Made by a program: the position numbers and the translations under genes. This document shows, piece after piece, positions 33,870 through 44,128 of a DNA stretch of 64,000 bases (its first letter is position 1; each line of letters opens with the position of its first letter). Under the pieces are notes generated by a model, which was not told the origin of the DNA, made no database searches, and was given only the letters and a program-made list of their open reading frames with translations. This DNA is from Jejubacter sp036620675 (GTDB lineage Bacteria; Pseudomonadota; Gammaproteobacteria; Enterobacterales; Enterobacteriaceae), in the NCBI GenBank assembly GCA_036620675.1, contig JAZHEE010000003.1; one strand, written 5' to 3'.

Positions 33870-34562
33870 TTAAATGGACACGTCGGGTCGTTCAGCCCCG
33901 TCGCCCTGTAATAAGATTCTTTGTGAATCTAATATTTTACAGTGCCGGCTTTGCCGCCACAGCCAAACACCAGCCTCCTCCTGAATGTTGTCGGGCCAGT
34001 GTTTCCACGGCATGACGCCAACACCGTCGCTATCTCGTATACGGTAGTCCTCCTTTGACCCTTCCCTGAGCAAAACCTGAGAACGATTCTTAAACTGGTA
34101 GCTATGTGTCAAAATAATAGATTCCCAAAATGGAGAATATGAACGCTGTAACGCTGTAACCCACAGGCGCAACTGATCCCAGCACTCTTCAGCACGATCT
34201 ATCTCTGGAATAATATTTAGAATTCTCGCCATCCAGAACGTAATTGGATACTGTGAACTCATATTTTTCTTTAACCACGGATATGACAGCGCAGAATAAA
34301 TAATTATACTTGAGCGCCTCCCATGGACATTGCGAAAATTCACAAGAGCACCAGCGTAGTATTTCTTACAACCAATTTCTTTTCCGGAAACAAGAAAACA
34401 CCACGGATAATCCTCTGGCAAATCATTACAATTAACGGATAGTTCCATTTCCGGAAGAACAGACTGAGCGATTAGAGAAGCAATTTGTTGGCTTCTCTTT
34501 TTTCCACCGTTCCTGGTACCAACCGGCAAATTATCGACAAGTAAATGTAGACGCACCGCCAT
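33870..34562 (-). CDS. T6SS-locus hypothetical protein, 230 aa
   Basis: A soluble protein with many Trp residues (WKHWPDNIQEEAGVWLWRQ near the C-terminus), several Cys and no signal peptide. It begins MAVRLHLLVDNLPVGTRN. The gene is more AT-rich than tssM and vgrG around it. It lies between tssM and vgrG, a position that often holds an effector, an adaptor or an immunity gene. No family, catalytic motif or toxin fold is recognised. Start ATG 34562 has a GAGGGATGAA leader. Confidence 0.6.
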   Translation of the reverse strand: MAVRLHLLVDNLPVGTRNGGKKRSQQIASLIAQSVLPEMELSVNCNDLPEDYPWCFLVSGKEIGCKKYYAGALVNFRNVHGRRSSIIIYSALSYPWLKKNMSSQYPITFWMARILNIIPEIDRAEECWDQLRLWVTALQRSYSPFWESIILTHSYQFKNRSQVLLREGSKEDYRIRDSDGVGVMPWKHWPDNIQEEAGVWLWRQSRHCKILDSQRILLQGDGAERPDVSI

Positions 34563-34591
34563 TTCATCCCTCTAGCCAGTAATTGCTACTG

Positions 34592-37500
34592 TTAATAATC
34601 GCCAGGGCAGCGGAAATCTCTCAACAAATCCACAGCCAGCTCATCATCAAATGTCAGCCCTGTAATTTCGATCTCCGCGCGACGTTTCCCCAGGGAATAG
34701 ACCAATACGGTTTCCCCTGTACTGGTGGCAATAATTTTTCTGGCATCTTCCAACCAGCGGAACAGCGCCCAGGGGCCGGTAAACATCATGGTCGAGGAGC
34801 CTGAATCACTGCGTGGTGTGGCACTAATGGTTATCCTGGCCCCCAGACGCGAGCCGGGCCAGGACAAAGCCACCGGCGCCACCGGGCCGTGGATGTAGTT
34901 GACCTGTTCACCATCAAAGTTCATGTTCAGTTGCGTCACGGTCGGATCCATATAAGGCACGGAAAGTCCCAGATTGAGCAACATTTTGCGGCCATCCCCC
35001 TGGAAGAAGGCATTACGTATTGCCGCCGCCTGCTCGAACACCGCTAAATCGCCAGTATCGTCTCCCTGCATTCCGCCCTTATAGCGCCACGGCTTCGAAG
35101 AGGCATCCACTTTATCCGCCAGATGCTTTTTGTAATATTCATCGGCCAGACCGTCTACAGCGAAGAAACGCTCGAAGTCAGCCAGCTTTACCTCTTTCTG
35201 GCTATCCGTAAACGGGTAGCGCCCCGCAAGCGTAGTACGACACACTCTACCCAGGCTATCTTCGATACCTTCATTACTGCGTGCTATAGCCTCATCACTT
35301 GCCCGGTGATAAGCCCCATCCAGCAATGGGCTTATCAGATTTCGTAACGGATCAGGCCAGGCCTGAGATTCCGCACTTAGCTTCAGCGCAGAGTTGGATA
35401 ACGCCAGCGTATTGCCGCTTTTTAGCGCATCGTCATAGATAACGAACAGCGTATACTGTTCGTTCAGCACGCCCATCAGCTTACTTAATTCCGTACCTGT
35501 TGCAGCCATATGCGGTTCCATCACAGGCCTGGTACTGCCGGTTACAAACTCACGCAACGGCGCAAAGTGGCTATCCACGTGAGCCCAGAGCAGCTTTTTT
35601 TCCAGTGCGGCATAAGCCAGACTCACCCGTGATGCGGCATTCAGTATCCGTCCCTTATTACTGATGTTATCCAGCAACGATTTCTCTTCTTTACCTGACA
35701 GCGTGGTTTCGTCCACTACACGCTGCACCAAACGGACAAGGGGAGAATCAGTGGCAGACAGCGTTCTGAGCATATAAATTTCCGATGCCAGTCCCGCATT
35801 GCCATAGTCCAGAGCCAGGACATCGGTTTTGATCCGAATATTGGCCAGAAACTCCTGCCAGTGGTGGGTATATTCGTCCAGATAAAGCGTCAGAATCTGT
35901 TCCTGAACCGGACTCACCAGCGCGCCATTCTCGGTCAGGCGCATCCGGGGCAAAGCGGCGCTTTTCGCGCCGCCTTCCTTACGTCCCATTACCCAGGCAT
36001 CTTCACGTTCCAGCAGCACCAATCTGGCGTCCACTTTTTTTTTAAACTGTTCGTAGTAACCGGCCCGGGTAAATAACCCGGGGATCGAGGTGGCGCCATC
36101 GGCATCCGCAAACGAGAACAGTTCCCCACCGCGGGATTTGGTCAGGTCATTCAGCGTTAAGTCTGCCGGAACGTCCTGTGCTACAGAACTTTTAACACGC
36201 TCATATAAACGGCCGGTAATATCCACACGATCCAGTATCGCACGCGCATATTTCACCATCCCTTCATCCGCCTGTTGGCCATAGCGCCGCCATTCCGCTG
36301 AGGCAAAAAGGTTATTCAGGTGAGTAATGAAAATACGGCGTTCCTGATAAGGCTGTAGCTTGCCGCTCTCCTCCCACAGGTTGGTAATCTGCTCGATCAT
36401 AAACGTCTTATCGAACTTGCCTTTACCAAACACCATCAGGTAAAGCTTCAGACGGTTATAGATCTGCGCCGGCTTATCGTAATCAATCGCATCCTGCAGC
36501 GATTGGGTCACCTGACGCTCAATCTGCGGCACCATCAAACGCTCAAGGAAGAACTGATATAGCGTACCGGAGGCATTCACCACATCGTGGCCGGTATACA
36601 GGCCATAACGCCAGTCCAGCGTGGGGTTATACACATCCAGCGCCCCATATTCCGGCAGATACTGTGACATCGTCAGCAGTCTGGGGAGAAAATTCTCGTT
36701 GGCCGTCTTAACAAAACGGCTCACCTCACCGCTTAAAGTCGCGACTTTGGCGTCCACGGCTCTCAGGTAACTGCTGTTATTTTTATAACTATTGTGGAAA
36801 CCGTTAAGCAGGAATACCGCCAGCAAAATGCACGCACAGTGCCCCAACAAACGCTGTAGCCGATATTTCGACTCATTCGTCAGGTTGTGGCGAGCCAGAT
36901 CGGCATCTTTAACGATAACCTCACTGAACAACTGCTTTAAAAAATACTGCCGCCCATAGGAAACATCGCTGACCAGGAAGTCTTGTTCACCGGGTTGCTG
37001 TTCCACCGAAGCGACCACTGCCGGGATATTGTTCTCCACGTAATTTGACCACTTACGAATAATGGCCCGGTTGTTCAACAGGCTGAAATCCACCGGCTGA
37101 TGGCTACTGGAGAAATAGATACCGCGCAGCGTGGTATAGCTTTGAGTTTCATCGTAACGAGAGGCGAAAAAGACGTTTTGCACCACTTCCGTCATTAGCG
37201 CAGTCAGCACATGGAAGTCCTGTGGCAACGCGTACATTCTTTTACGATCGTGGTTGTCAAACTCCTCCTGCTGGCGCACGATCATTTCGCGCTCAATACG
37301 CTGTTCAAGTAACGCGAACTCCTCTTTAATCTGTTCGTGAAACTCTCCCACAGTCGCCGTCATCGCCGAACCATAAGGAAAGGTCACACCCCAGACCTGC
37401 TCGCGTTCCTGCTCGGTCAGAATACGGAAGTATTCGGAAAACCCGGGCAGCTGATCCATACGACTTACCATGACGTAGACCGGGAAGCGTACCCCCAGAC

Positions 37501-38422
37501 TCTGGCGCAGCTCTTCCAGTCGGGCACGCAGACTGGCGGCCAACTCAAACAGCTCAGCTTTTGTGCTGCCCATAATATCGGCGGCGGAAAAAGTCACGAT
37601 AACGCCATTAATGGCTTTCACCGGGCGATACTTCTTCAGCGCGCGGATCAGCGCCCGCCACTCAGGAAGGCTCTTTTCCGGAGAGCTGACATATTTTCCA
37701 GCAGTATCAACATACACGGCATCGTTGGCGAACCAGCATTCGCAGTTACGGGTAGGCGGCCCCTGACGTCCCACCTGATTGAGCTGTTCCGGCAGCGGAA
37801 AGTGCTGCCCGGAGGCGAGTATGGCGGAGGTCTTACCGGATTTATCCGTCCCCAGCATCAGATACCAGGGCAATACATCCAGCGGTTTACGCGCTAGAAT
37901 CACACGCTGAAAAAACGATAAACTACCGCGGTTTTTATTAACGTAATCCACCGCGTTGCGGATAACCGAAGCCACTTCAGAAGTATCGTTTTCCGGCACG
38001 GGTTTCTTACGGGTAAACCTATCCAGCAGGGCTGGGTTATCTTTCAGCGCCAGCAGCAACTTCCATATGCCATACAGCAGGGCAATAACCAAAATACCGG
38101 CAATAATCGATAGCCTGACGCCAATCGGCTCCAGGGGGTATTGTTGCCCTGCCAGCAGAAACGGCCCTAACACCCAGATCAGCACGCATAGCGTCGCCGT
38201 CGCCATAATAAACAGCGACCAACGTAGCCAGAAGCTCACCAGACAGAAAATCGCCAGAACCATAAAAATGACACGCGATTCGATACTTTCCAGCGGACGA
38301 GATTCGCCAAACCCAAAGAAAGGGCCCAGGTACCAGATAGCCGCAATCAGCAGCGCAATCGCACATATAATCAGCAGCGTCTTCAAAAATCGCGCCGCGA
38401 AGACTCTATTCAAATAAGACAT
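34592..38422 (-). CDS. tssM: T6SS inner-membrane complex protein TssM (IcmF)
   Basis: At 1276 residues this is a full-length TssM. Three membrane segments are visible near residues 14-35, 47-85 and about 525-545. The cytoplasmic NTPase-like domain has a Walker A sequence GTDKSGKTSA around residue 195 and a DTAGKY element. The long periplasmic part ends in the TssJ-binding beta domain (SWPGSRLGARITISATPRSD). TssM bridges TssL and TssJ in the membrane complex. The gene contains an A9 run (36035-36043 on the plus strand as T9), coding for three lysines, a possible slippage site. Confidence 0.95.
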   Translation of the reverse strand: MSYLNRVFAARFLKTLLIICAIALLIAAIWYLGPFFGFGESRPLESIESRVIFMVLAIFCLVSFWLRWSLFIMATATLCVLIWVLGPFLLAGQQYPLEPIGVRLSIIAGILVIALLYGIWKLLLALKDNPALLDRFTRKKPVPENDTSEVASVIRNAVDYVNKNRGSLSFFQRVILARKPLDVLPWYLMLGTDKSGKTSAILASGQHFPLPEQLNQVGRQGPPTRNCECWFANDAVYVDTAGKYVSSPEKSLPEWRALIRALKKYRPVKAINGVIVTFSAADIMGSTKAELFELAASLRARLEELRQSLGVRFPVYVMVSRMDQLPGFSEYFRILTEQEREQVWGVTFPYGSAMTATVGEFHEQIKEEFALLEQRIEREMIVRQQEEFDNHDRKRMYALPQDFHVLTALMTEVVQNVFFASRYDETQSYTTLRGIYFSSSHQPVDFSLLNNRAIIRKWSNYVENNIPAVVASVEQQPGEQDFLVSDVSYGRQYFLKQLFSEVIVKDADLARHNLTNESKYRLQRLLGHCACILLAVFLLNGFHNSYKNNSSYLRAVDAKVATLSGEVSRFVKTANENFLPRLLTMSQYLPEYGALDVYNPTLDWRYGLYTGHDVVNASGTLYQFFLERLMVPQIERQVTQSLQDAIDYDKPAQIYNRLKLYLMVFGKGKFDKTFMIEQITNLWEESGKLQPYQERRIFITHLNNLFASAEWRRYGQQADEGMVKYARAILDRVDITGRLYERVKSSVAQDVPADLTLNDLTKSRGGELFSFADADGATSIPGLFTRAGYYEQFKKKVDARLVLLEREDAWVMGRKEGGAKSAALPRMRLTENGALVSPVQEQILTLYLDEYTHHWQEFLANIRIKTDVLALDYGNAGLASEIYMLRTLSATDSPLVRLVQRVVDETTLSGKEEKSLLDNISNKGRILNAASRVSLAYAALEKKLLWAHVDSHFAPLREFVTGSTRPVMEPHMAATGTELSKLMGVLNEQYTLFVIYDDALKSGNTLALSNSALKLSAESQAWPDPLRNLISPLLDGAYHRASDEAIARSNEGIEDSLGRVCRTTLAGRYPFTDSQKEVKLADFERFFAVDGLADEYYKKHLADKVDASSKPWRYKGGMQGDDTGDLAVFEQAAAIRNAFFQGDGRKMLLNLGLSVPYMDPTVTQLNMNFDGEQVNYIHGPVAPVALSWPGSRLGARITISATPRSDSGSSTMMFTGPWALFRWLEDARKIIATSTGETVLVYSLGKRRAEIEITGLTFDDELAVDLLRDFRCPGDY

Positions 38423-38433
38423 TGTCGCTCTCG

Positions 38434-39801
38434 TTAGTAGGTGACAAAAAACTCTACGCGGCGATTCTTCGCCCGTCCCTGAGATGTCGCGTTGCTGGCT
38501 ACCGGCTGGCTGTCTCCAACGCCTTCGACTTTCACTTTGCTCTCAGGCACCCCGGCAGCCACAAAGAATCGGGCCACCTCTTCTGCACGTTTTTCAGACA
38601 GCACCTGGTTATTGGGCAGCTTCGAGTGCTTAATCGGCGTGGAGTCCGTATGGCCCACAATCACGATATCGCCGTTAACGCGCCGGACTTCCTGCGCCAC
38701 ACGCCGGATAACCTGTTCCATTTCCGGTAGCACCTCTGTTGAACCAGAGTGGAACAGCGAATCGCCCTTCAGTACCACCTTGCTCTCCCGCTGGGTTTCA
38801 TCCACGCTTAGCAACTGTTGCTCAATTTCATGGCGTAGCAGAACAGCCAGCCGAAGGCGCATCTTGAGCTGTGGCGTCGTCACCTTAATGTTTTGCAGAG
38901 CGCGTATGTCATAACCAATACGATCGCCCCAGGTTGAGAGTCGATACTTGCACCAGATAAACGCCGCAGCCACGATCATGCCGGCACACAGCGCCGTCAG
39001 GCGCACCGGTATCACCAGTTTTTCTCGCTTCGCTGGGCCATGAGGCTGCAGACCATGGGGGGAAAGTACCGGCTGGGTGGGGTTGCGGGTGCTTTGAATA
39101 ATGGCCAGCAGTCGCTGACGGATTTTGGCCAGCTGCCGCTCACCATCTTCAATAATGCTGTACCGACCTTCGAAGCCCAGGCCCAGAATGCGCAGCAACA
39201 CCTCCAGCACATCGGCAAACTCGTTGGGATTCATCGAAAGTCGCCCGATCAAGAGGAAGAATTTGTTCCCGCCATCGTTATCCCCTTCGAAATGGTTCAG
39301 CAGGTTGCTCTGCGACCAGCCCGACTCCAGCCCCCACGGCGTGGTGTGAGCCGCTTCATCCAGGGCTGTGCAAATGCAGTAGCGAACGATCGCCATCTTT
39401 TTCCACATGATGTTCACTTCATCGCAAACGATGCTGAACAGATTAATTTCACTCTTTAGCGTGTTTTTTAAAATCTCAACGTGGGCGAGCTCGGCAATTT
39501 TTTCTGGCATATCACTCAGCGCCCGCAGTAGCGGTTGGGTCGCTTCCAGCAGCGGATTTTCGGCGACCATCACTCTGGCCACGCGTTGCTGAACGCTTTC
39601 ACTCTTCAGCGTTGCTTCACTTCTGGGCGTTCGCTCTTCCGCCCGCAAGTCCGCAGAAGGCGTATCCTCGGGCTCCTGTAACCACTCCCCATGTTCGTCC
39701 AACAGGAAGTGCCCCAGCGCCTGGGGGGAGTTATCATCATTATTAAGCGGATCCTGCCCGGCAGACGCCGTCCCATCCTGATTAAAATCATCATCTTTCA
39801 T
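38434..39801 (-). CDS. tssL: T6SS membrane protein TssL with OmpA domain
   Basis: The 455 residues comprise a DotU domain (VARVMVAENPLLEATQPLLR, CICTALDEAAHTTPWG, EGDNDGGNKFFLLIGRL), one membrane span around 265-285, and a C-terminal OmpA/peptidoglycan-binding domain (IVIVGHTDSTPIKHSK, LSEKRAEEVARFF, VEGVGDSQPVASN). The fused OmpA domain anchors the complex to the cell wall without a separate TagL. Its start overlaps the tssK stop (TGATG). Confidence 0.95.
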   Translation of the reverse strand: MKDDDFNQDGTASAGQDPLNNDDNSPQALGHFLLDEHGEWLQEPEDTPSADLRAEERTPRSEATLKSESVQQRVARVMVAENPLLEATQPLLRALSDMPEKIAELAHVEILKNTLKSEINLFSIVCDEVNIMWKKMAIVRYCICTALDEAAHTTPWGLESGWSQSNLLNHFEGDNDGGNKFFLLIGRLSMNPNEFADVLEVLLRILGLGFEGRYSIIEDGERQLAKIRQRLLAIIQSTRNPTQPVLSPHGLQPHGPAKREKLVIPVRLTALCAGMIVAAAFIWCKYRLSTWGDRIGYDIRALQNIKVTTPQLKMRLRLAVLLRHEIEQQLLSVDETQRESKVVLKGDSLFHSGSTEVLPEMEQVIRRVAQEVRRVNGDIVIVGHTDSTPIKHSKLPNNQVLSEKRAEEVARFFVAAGVPESKVKVEGVGDSQPVASNATSQGRAKNRRVEFFVTY

Positions 39802-41147
39802 CAGCTTCTAATCCCCCAGAGTTCCATCTTCAGTCCGGGGAATTCACCTGCGATATGTAACGCCAGTGCGCCGGTATCTGAAATCTTGTCCCAGAATGGC
39901 CCGCTCTTCAGTAGTTCAAAGTAGACATAGCCCGTGCTGTAAGGGATCTGGCGTGGTGGAACGGGGAGTCCCTGCAACACCAGTCCCGGTAAGTGGGAAC
40001 GAACCAGTTCGTGTAACTGCTGCGGCGCACTGATTTTGACCTGCGCCTGATACTGTTGCTGCAGAACATCCATCGGCAGTTGTGCATGAACCGCCAGTAC
40101 CAGATTCGAGAACGATCGCAGCTCGTTAGGCAGTACGGCAGCAGACCACACGCCATTTCCTTTTGAGTGAAGATCAATGAGTTGTCCAGACCTGACCAGA
40201 ATCTGGTTCAACAGTTCGTGCACCTCATCTACCAGTGGACGAATCGAGGAATAGAGCCGCGCATGGTCATAGCCCGGCGCGCTCTTCGGACGGCGAGTTT
40301 TGGTACGTACAAAGGTTGAGAGTTCGCCAGCCAGCTTCGCCAGTTCCAGATACAAAGCGATCGGAGGCAGCTCGGGAATGTGACGCAAATGATCGAGGAT
40401 CGGCTCGTATTTATTGAAAATTTGCAGCAGCAGATAATCAACCACCTCAGCGCTGGCGCTCGCCTTACCGTCCGAGGTCGAAAGACGATTAGCCAGCATT
40501 CCGGCGCGCATTTTCACCAGACCGTTGAGATGAGTCAGCCATTCCCTGAGCAAGGCGCTGGCGGCATAGCCAGTCACTGGCGGAATATGATCTTCCAGAT
40601 GTAGTAACACACTGCCATCAGGCTGAATAGCCTTCACAATAGTCAGCGGCAGACCTATCCAGGATTCGGTCATCTCGGCCTGAGGAACCAGCCTCAAACG
40701 CAGGCTGGCCAGCTGAACCGGCTTTGGTCCCTGGCGAATAGAGTTGGTATCGCACAGCTCGGCTTCAACAGCGCGAAACCGTGCCAGCGAGCTGGAGTCG
40801 TGCTGACTGAAAATAGTTTCATCACTGTTATCGAGACGCAACGGAACCGCCAGATAAACCACCTTACCCAGATGTTCAGGTAGTATCGTCAAAGGCTCCG
40901 GCAGTTCAGCATGATCCGGAATATCAAAGGGAGTGCCGTCAGGTAGCACACCGCGCGCTGTACGCAAAACCAACTTGCCATAAGCAAGCGCTTCCCGATC
41001 GATTTCATACTGCGAAAATCCCCAAAAGAAGGGACTCAACGTTGCAGCGCGCTTATGTGCGTAGTATTCAAAGTAACGTTCTTGCTGTTGAAAAAGCTGC
41101 GGACGCAAGAACAGTCCTTCACTCCAGACAACTTTATTTGTTCTCAC
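39801..41147 (-). CDS. tssK: T6SS baseplate protein TssK
   Basis: This 448-residue protein has the canonical TssK beginning VVWSEGLFLRPQLFQQQERY and a fast ending GEFPGLKMELWGIRS. TssK trimers join the baseplate to the TssJLM complex. It lies between tssJ (three bases away) and tssL (overlapping), the usual JKL order. Confidence 0.95.
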   Translation of the reverse strand: MRTNKVVWSEGLFLRPQLFQQQERYFEYYAHKRAATLSPFFWGFSQYEIDREALAYGKLVLRTARGVLPDGTPFDIPDHAELPEPLTILPEHLGKVVYLAVPLRLDNSDETIFSQHDSSSLARFRAVEAELCDTNSIRQGPKPVQLASLRLRLVPQAEMTESWIGLPLTIVKAIQPDGSVLLHLEDHIPPVTGYAASALLREWLTHLNGLVKMRAGMLANRLSTSDGKASASAEVVDYLLLQIFNKYEPILDHLRHIPELPPIALYLELAKLAGELSTFVRTKTRRPKSAPGYDHARLYSSIRPLVDEVHELLNQILVRSGQLIDLHSKGNGVWSAAVLPNELRSFSNLVLAVHAQLPMDVLQQQYQAQVKISAPQQLHELVRSHLPGLVLQGLPVPPRQIPYSTGYVYFELLKSGPFWDKISDTGALALHIAGEFPGLKMELWGIRS

Positions 41148-41150
41148 TAT

Positions 41151-41648
41151 TTAATCCATTTTTTTAATTGTAATTGCCGATTTTTCGAAATGAACATCAA
41201 GCTCTACCGGATTGGCACCAAATATATTCCACCATCTTTTCTTTTTCTTTTCCGGTACCGTCCAAAGCGTCATCCAGACCGAATCCTTGATATCCCGGTA
41301 AGCGCCCAAAATCCCCAATGCCTTACTGTTACTACCCGGCTTGAGAATAACCGTCCTTGACTCTCCTGGTTGCAAAATAGCTTCATACAACTTTGAGGAA
41401 GCATCCTTAACTTGTTTACTGCGACCTTCCGTTATCTCAAAGAAATCGCTGTTCTCAAACGCATCAACACCCTTGACATCATAAATAAACAAGTTAAGCG
41501 GAGCAGGCTTTCCTCGTTCATTGGGATTAATATCGCGATCCGCAATTAAGTTTATTTTTATTTCGCCCTCTTTGGGCTTAGGTTGGCGATCGCTATTACA
41601 AGCCAACATCGCCATTACCATCACCATCAGCGCTAATTTTTTCACCAT
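41151..41648 (-). CDS. tssJ: T6SS outer-membrane lipoprotein TssJ
   Basis: A 165-residue lipoprotein with the signal MVKKLALMVMVMAMLACNSD (lipobox Cys17) and a transthyretin-like fold (PAPLNLFIYDVKGVDAFENS, DFFEITEG, QPGESRTVILKP, LDVHFEKSAITIKK). TssJ caps the membrane complex at the outer membrane by binding TssM. The 108-base spacer to hcp holds a small CGCCG-TAA-CGGCG hairpin (41715-41727), which may reduce read-through after hcp. Confidence 0.93.
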   Translation of the reverse strand: MVKKLALMVMVMAMLACNSDRQPKPKEGEIKINLIADRDINPNERGKPAPLNLFIYDVKGVDAFENSDFFEITEGRSKQVKDASSKLYEAILQPGESRTVILKPGSNSKALGILGAYRDIKDSVWMTLWTVPEKKKKRWWNIFGANPVELDVHFEKSAITIKKMD

Positions 41649-41756
41649 GATCCACTCGTCCCTGCAATCCCTATATTGCCTGGCATTCCCACAATAATGT
41701 CAGGAAAGGCCCACCGCCGTAACGGCGAACCTTTATTCAGCGCGACAACACTTGTA

Positions 41757-42242
41757 TTAGCTGTGCAGGTTTGCCTTAACGTCGTAGCTGGCAGAGATAA
41801 CACCAGAGCGAGCGCCTTCAGCATTCTGCATAACATAATCCTGAGTCAGCTTGGTGAAAGCAAAGGTGACTTTCTCACGCGGACGAGTTTCATCTTCAGC
41901 GGAACCCGCAGTTTCAACGCGAGTAATGATGACGTCAGTGAATTTAATGGTCAGATATTCCAGCGGATCGCCACCCGCTTTACGGATAACGAAGTTAACA
42001 TCCTTAATATGCTTACCAGTCAGACAGTAGCTCAGGAGGTTAGTGCTGGCTTTATCAACGTAGTGTTCAAAGCAGAAATCATCTACCGTTGCTTTACCAG
42101 AGCCACCACCGGAACCGCTATGCATATTAGAATGCTGAGAGCTCGCCCAATGCCATGACAGGACTTCAATCTCATTTTTATGTGTAGCATCCAGAGACTC
42201 ACCTTCGATGCCATCAATTTTAATAAACATATCTTGAGCCAT
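41757..42242 (-). CDS. hcp: Hcp (TssD) tube protein
   Basis: Hcp hexamers stack into the inner tube and chaperone effectors. This 161-residue protein shows the family features: MAQDMFIKIDGIEGESLDAT, EVLSWHWASSQHSNMH, a Gly/Ser loop, VDDFCFEHYVDKAS and FVIRKAGGDPLEYLTIKFTD. The AAAGGAAATTATT leader gives a strong ribosome site. There is no effector extension. A 369-bp non-coding gap lies upstream (42243-42611), which suggests its own promoter. Confidence 0.96.
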   Translation of the reverse strand: MAQDMFIKIDGIEGESLDATHKNEIEVLSWHWASSQHSNMHSGSGGGSGKATVDDFCFEHYVDKASTNLLSYCLTGKHIKDVNFVIRKAGGDPLEYLTIKFTDVIITRVETAGSAEDETRPREKVTFAFTKLTQDYVMQNAEGARSGVISASYDVKANLHS

Positions 42243-42611
42243 AATAATTTCCTTTATCAGCGCTCATTAAATAAAGTTACACCCTGTGTAACCGACACAA
42301 AACAAAGACAGAAGAGTATCAAAAAGAATAACTTCTGACTTTTTTCCGACACACGGATAACCGTACGCCGCAATAGTTCAAGAAGAATAACCAAATGACT
42401 TCCCACTAAAACAGAATCAACCAGGACTTTTTATCGAAAACAATTCAGGCATCAGAATATATAAACCAGCTACCCAACAAAAAAGTAGAAATACCTGAAG
42501 AGCTAAATTTAATAATAATACTTTATTCCCATATCCTTTCCCGTCTTCATGGCTATTAACGACACCAGGATTCAGGAAAAGGAATGGTATTATCTTTTTG
42601 CTAAAACAATC
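42243..42611 (-). promoter_or_regulatory. Non-coding leader between tssC and hcp
   Basis: No gene is visible in this 369-bp AT-rich stretch inside an otherwise tightly packed operon. It most likely carries the hcp promoter and leader RNA. I could not pick a convincing -35/-10 pair or a long hairpin by eye. Confidence 0.4.
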
Positions 42612-44111
42612 TTAGCCAGCACCTTTTGCAGAAGGCAATTTAGCGACCATACGCAGTGAAACGGTTAATCCTTCCAGCTGATAATGCGGACGCAGAAAGA
42701 ATTTTGCCTGGTAATAACCTGGATTATCTTCTACATCCTCAACAACCACTTCTGCAGCAGCCAGCGGACGGCGAGCTTTGGTTTCCTGGGAAGAGTTGAC
42801 CGGATCGCCATCTACATAGTTCATGATCCAGTTATTAAGCCAGCGCTGCATATCATCGCGCTCTTTGAAAGAACCAATTTTGTCGCGCACGATGCACTTG
42901 AGATAGTGCGCAAAGCGAGAACAGGCGAACAGGTACGGCAGACGGGCCGACAGGTTGGCGTTAGCAGTCGCATCAGGATCGTAATATTCAGCTGGCTTTT
43001 GCAGGGACTGAGCGCCAATAAAGGCGGCATAATCGGTATTCTTACGATGCACCAGCGGAATAAAACCATTCTTTGCCAGCTCAGCTTCGCGACGATCGGA
43101 AATTGCAATTTCCGTTGGGCACTTCATATCAACGCCCCCATCATCGGTCGGAAAGGTATGACACGGCAGATCTTCCACCACGCCGCCACTTTCCACGCCC
43201 CGAATCATGGTACACCAGCCATAATGCTTAAAAGAGCGGTTAATGTTAACCGCCATCGCGTAGGCGGCATTTGACCATACATACTTGCTGTGATCCGCAC
43301 CTTCCGTCGTCTCTTCAAAGTTGAAGTTATCCACTGGATTGGTATGAATACCGTACGGCAGACGAGACAGGAAACGTGGCATTGCCAGGCCAATATAGCG
43401 TGAATCTTCGGACTGACGCAGAGAGTTCCACGCCGCATACTCCAGATTCTGAGTAAAGATTTTAGTGAGATCGCGCGGATTAGCCAGCTCCTGCCAGGAA
43501 TCCATCTGCATAACGGAGGGAGATGCACCGGTAATAAAAGGCATATGGGCAGAAGCCGCAACTTTACCGATAGAAGAGAGCAGGTCTACATCCGGCGCTG
43601 TGTGATTGAAGTAATAATCCGCCACCAGACAGCCGTATGGCTCCCCCCCCAACTGACCGTACTCTTCTTCATAAATTTGCTTAAACAGCGGACTCTGATC
43701 CCAGGCGATACCTTTATAGCGCCGCATGTTGCGCCGCAGCTCATCCTTGGAAAGATCCATGAACCGCAGCTTCAGATTTTCATCAGTTTCGGTGTTGTAA
43801 ACCAGGTAATGCAGACCACGCCATGCGCTCTCCAGGCTCTGAAACTCTTCATGATGGAGAATGAGATTGATCTGCTCAGAAAGCTTATGGTCAATTTCCG
43901 CTATTATAGCGGCGATATTTTTATAGGCGTCATCCGCCATTGTGATAGAACTGGACAACGCCTGTTCAGCAAGGGTTTTCACCGCCTGCTCCACCGCGCT
44001 TCGGGCCTGATCAGATTTCGGCTTAAATTCGCGGGTTAACAATGAGCTAAAATCACTGTGCGTTTCAATCTGAGTGGTGGCTTGTTTATTGTTATCTACC
44101 TGAATCGCCAT
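42612..44111 (-). CDS. tssC: T6SS sheath protein TssC
   Basis: A 499-residue large sheath subunit. Typical TssC stretches are SLESAWRGLHYLVYNTETDE, GIAWDQSPLFKQIYEEEYGQ, FITGASPSVMQMDSW, DSRYIGLAMPRFLSRLPYG and FARCS-type RFAHYLKCIVRDK. Together with TssB it forms the contractile sheath. The codons for Leu-Gly-Gly-Glu at 43643-43650 contain a run of eight G (C8 on the plus strand), the longest G tract I noticed in this operon. Confidence 0.96.
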   Translation of the reverse strand: MAIQVDNNKQATTQIETHSDFSSLLTREFKPKSDQARSAVEQAVKTLAEQALSSSITMADDAYKNIAAIIAEIDHKLSEQINLILHHEEFQSLESAWRGLHYLVYNTETDENLKLRFMDLSKDELRRNMRRYKGIAWDQSPLFKQIYEEEYGQLGGEPYGCLVADYYFNHTAPDVDLLSSIGKVAASAHMPFITGASPSVMQMDSWQELANPRDLTKIFTQNLEYAAWNSLRQSEDSRYIGLAMPRFLSRLPYGIHTNPVDNFNFEETTEGADHSKYVWSNAAYAMAVNINRSFKHYGWCTMIRGVESGGVVEDLPCHTFPTDDGGVDMKCPTEIAISDRREAELAKNGFIPLVHRKNTDYAAFIGAQSLQKPAEYYDPDATANANLSARLPYLFACSRFAHYLKCIVRDKIGSFKERDDMQRWLNNWIMNYVDGDPVNSSQETKARRPLAAAEVVVEDVEDNPGYYQAKFFLRPHYQLEGLTVSLRMVAKLPSAKGAG

Positions 44112-44128
44112 AGTATTCTCTCTTTAAA

